Source of the DNA: Desulfobacteraceae bacterium UBA2245
GTDB lineage: Bacteria; Desulfobacterota; Desulfobacteria; Desulfobacterales; UBA2245
DNA: 30,483 bases
Assembly: GCA_002347265.1 (NCBI GenBank)
Contig: DDYB01000024.1
Location: 26,186-56,668 of the forward strand
Direction: 5' to 3'
The stretch's first letter is position 1. Each line of letters starts with the position of its first letter. The notes beneath the pieces are model-generated. The model was not told the origin of the DNA. It saw only the letters and a program-made list of their open reading frames with translations, and made no database searches. The position numbers and the translations under genes were made by a program. Below are positions 30,435-30,483 of this stretch, one piece after another.

Positions 30435-30483
30435 CAACTTTCTCTCCATTTCTTCTTTTTCACAAGTGTCCGGTTAACTATCG

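Overview
The window looks like a chromosomal segment of a strictly anaerobic sulfate-reducing-type bacterium (Desulfobacterota, probably Desulfobacteraceae or Desulfosarcinaceae-like). The reasons are a desulfoferrodoxin / NADH:rubredoxin oxidoreductase / rubredoxin / FprA oxygen-defence cluster, a small multiheme c-type cytochrome, a ferredoxin-thioredoxin-reductase-type protein, a VPLPA-CTERM exported protein, and short dispersed elements ending in a GTTGAAAAAC motif. The taxon is inferred from gene content only.

Layout. Positions 1-282 carry the 3' end of a ferredoxin-thioredoxin reductase catalytic subunit, followed by a small two-knuckle zinc-ribbon protein (454-639) with its own promoter and terminator-like hairpin. 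Positions 914-5603 are an oxygen/superoxide defence cluster on the + strand: desulfoferrodoxin, triheme cytochrome, an iron-sulfur-flavoprotein/LMW-phosphatase fusion whose P-loop cysteine is serine, a 143-bp MITE-like element, rubredoxin oxidoreductase, rubredoxin, a hairpin, and the flavodiiron protein FprA. Electrons would pass from NAD(P)H through the oxidoreductase and rubredoxin to FprA (O2 to water) and to desulfoferrodoxin (superoxide to H2O2).

Positions 5632-11891 are housekeeping: a YhcC-type radical SAM protein (-), then mnmG, a CbpA-like DnaJ, hpt, an acidic zinc-ribbon/DUF3426 membrane protein and a CAU tRNA. The tRNA marks the left edge of an accessory island (about 11892-20446). 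The island starts with a truncated P4-type integrase surrounded by four copies of one 12-mer. It carries a minus-strand type I restriction-modification operon hsdM-hsdS-fic-hsdR, with a palindrome overlapping the predicted hsdM start of transcription and a phased repeat array between fic and hsdR. It ends in a transposase remnant.

Positions 20418-22745 (-) hold an FAH-family hydrolase, an M29 aminopeptidase and a small unknown protein. Divergent from them is a lysophospholipase-like hydrolase. Next comes a four-helix-bundle (23S-IVS-type) gene bracketed by inverted arrays of a 7-bp repeat, then a LysM membrane protein and an M20D amidohydrolase. Positions 26302-27495 lack an intact gene but contain a frameshifted Rhs-core pseudogene (-), a sigma-54-type promoter and a structured leader ending in a perfect intrinsic terminator just before a Cache-type methyl-accepting chemotaxis protein. 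A second, internally deleted copy of the MITE and a VPLPA-CTERM protein (-) close the window.
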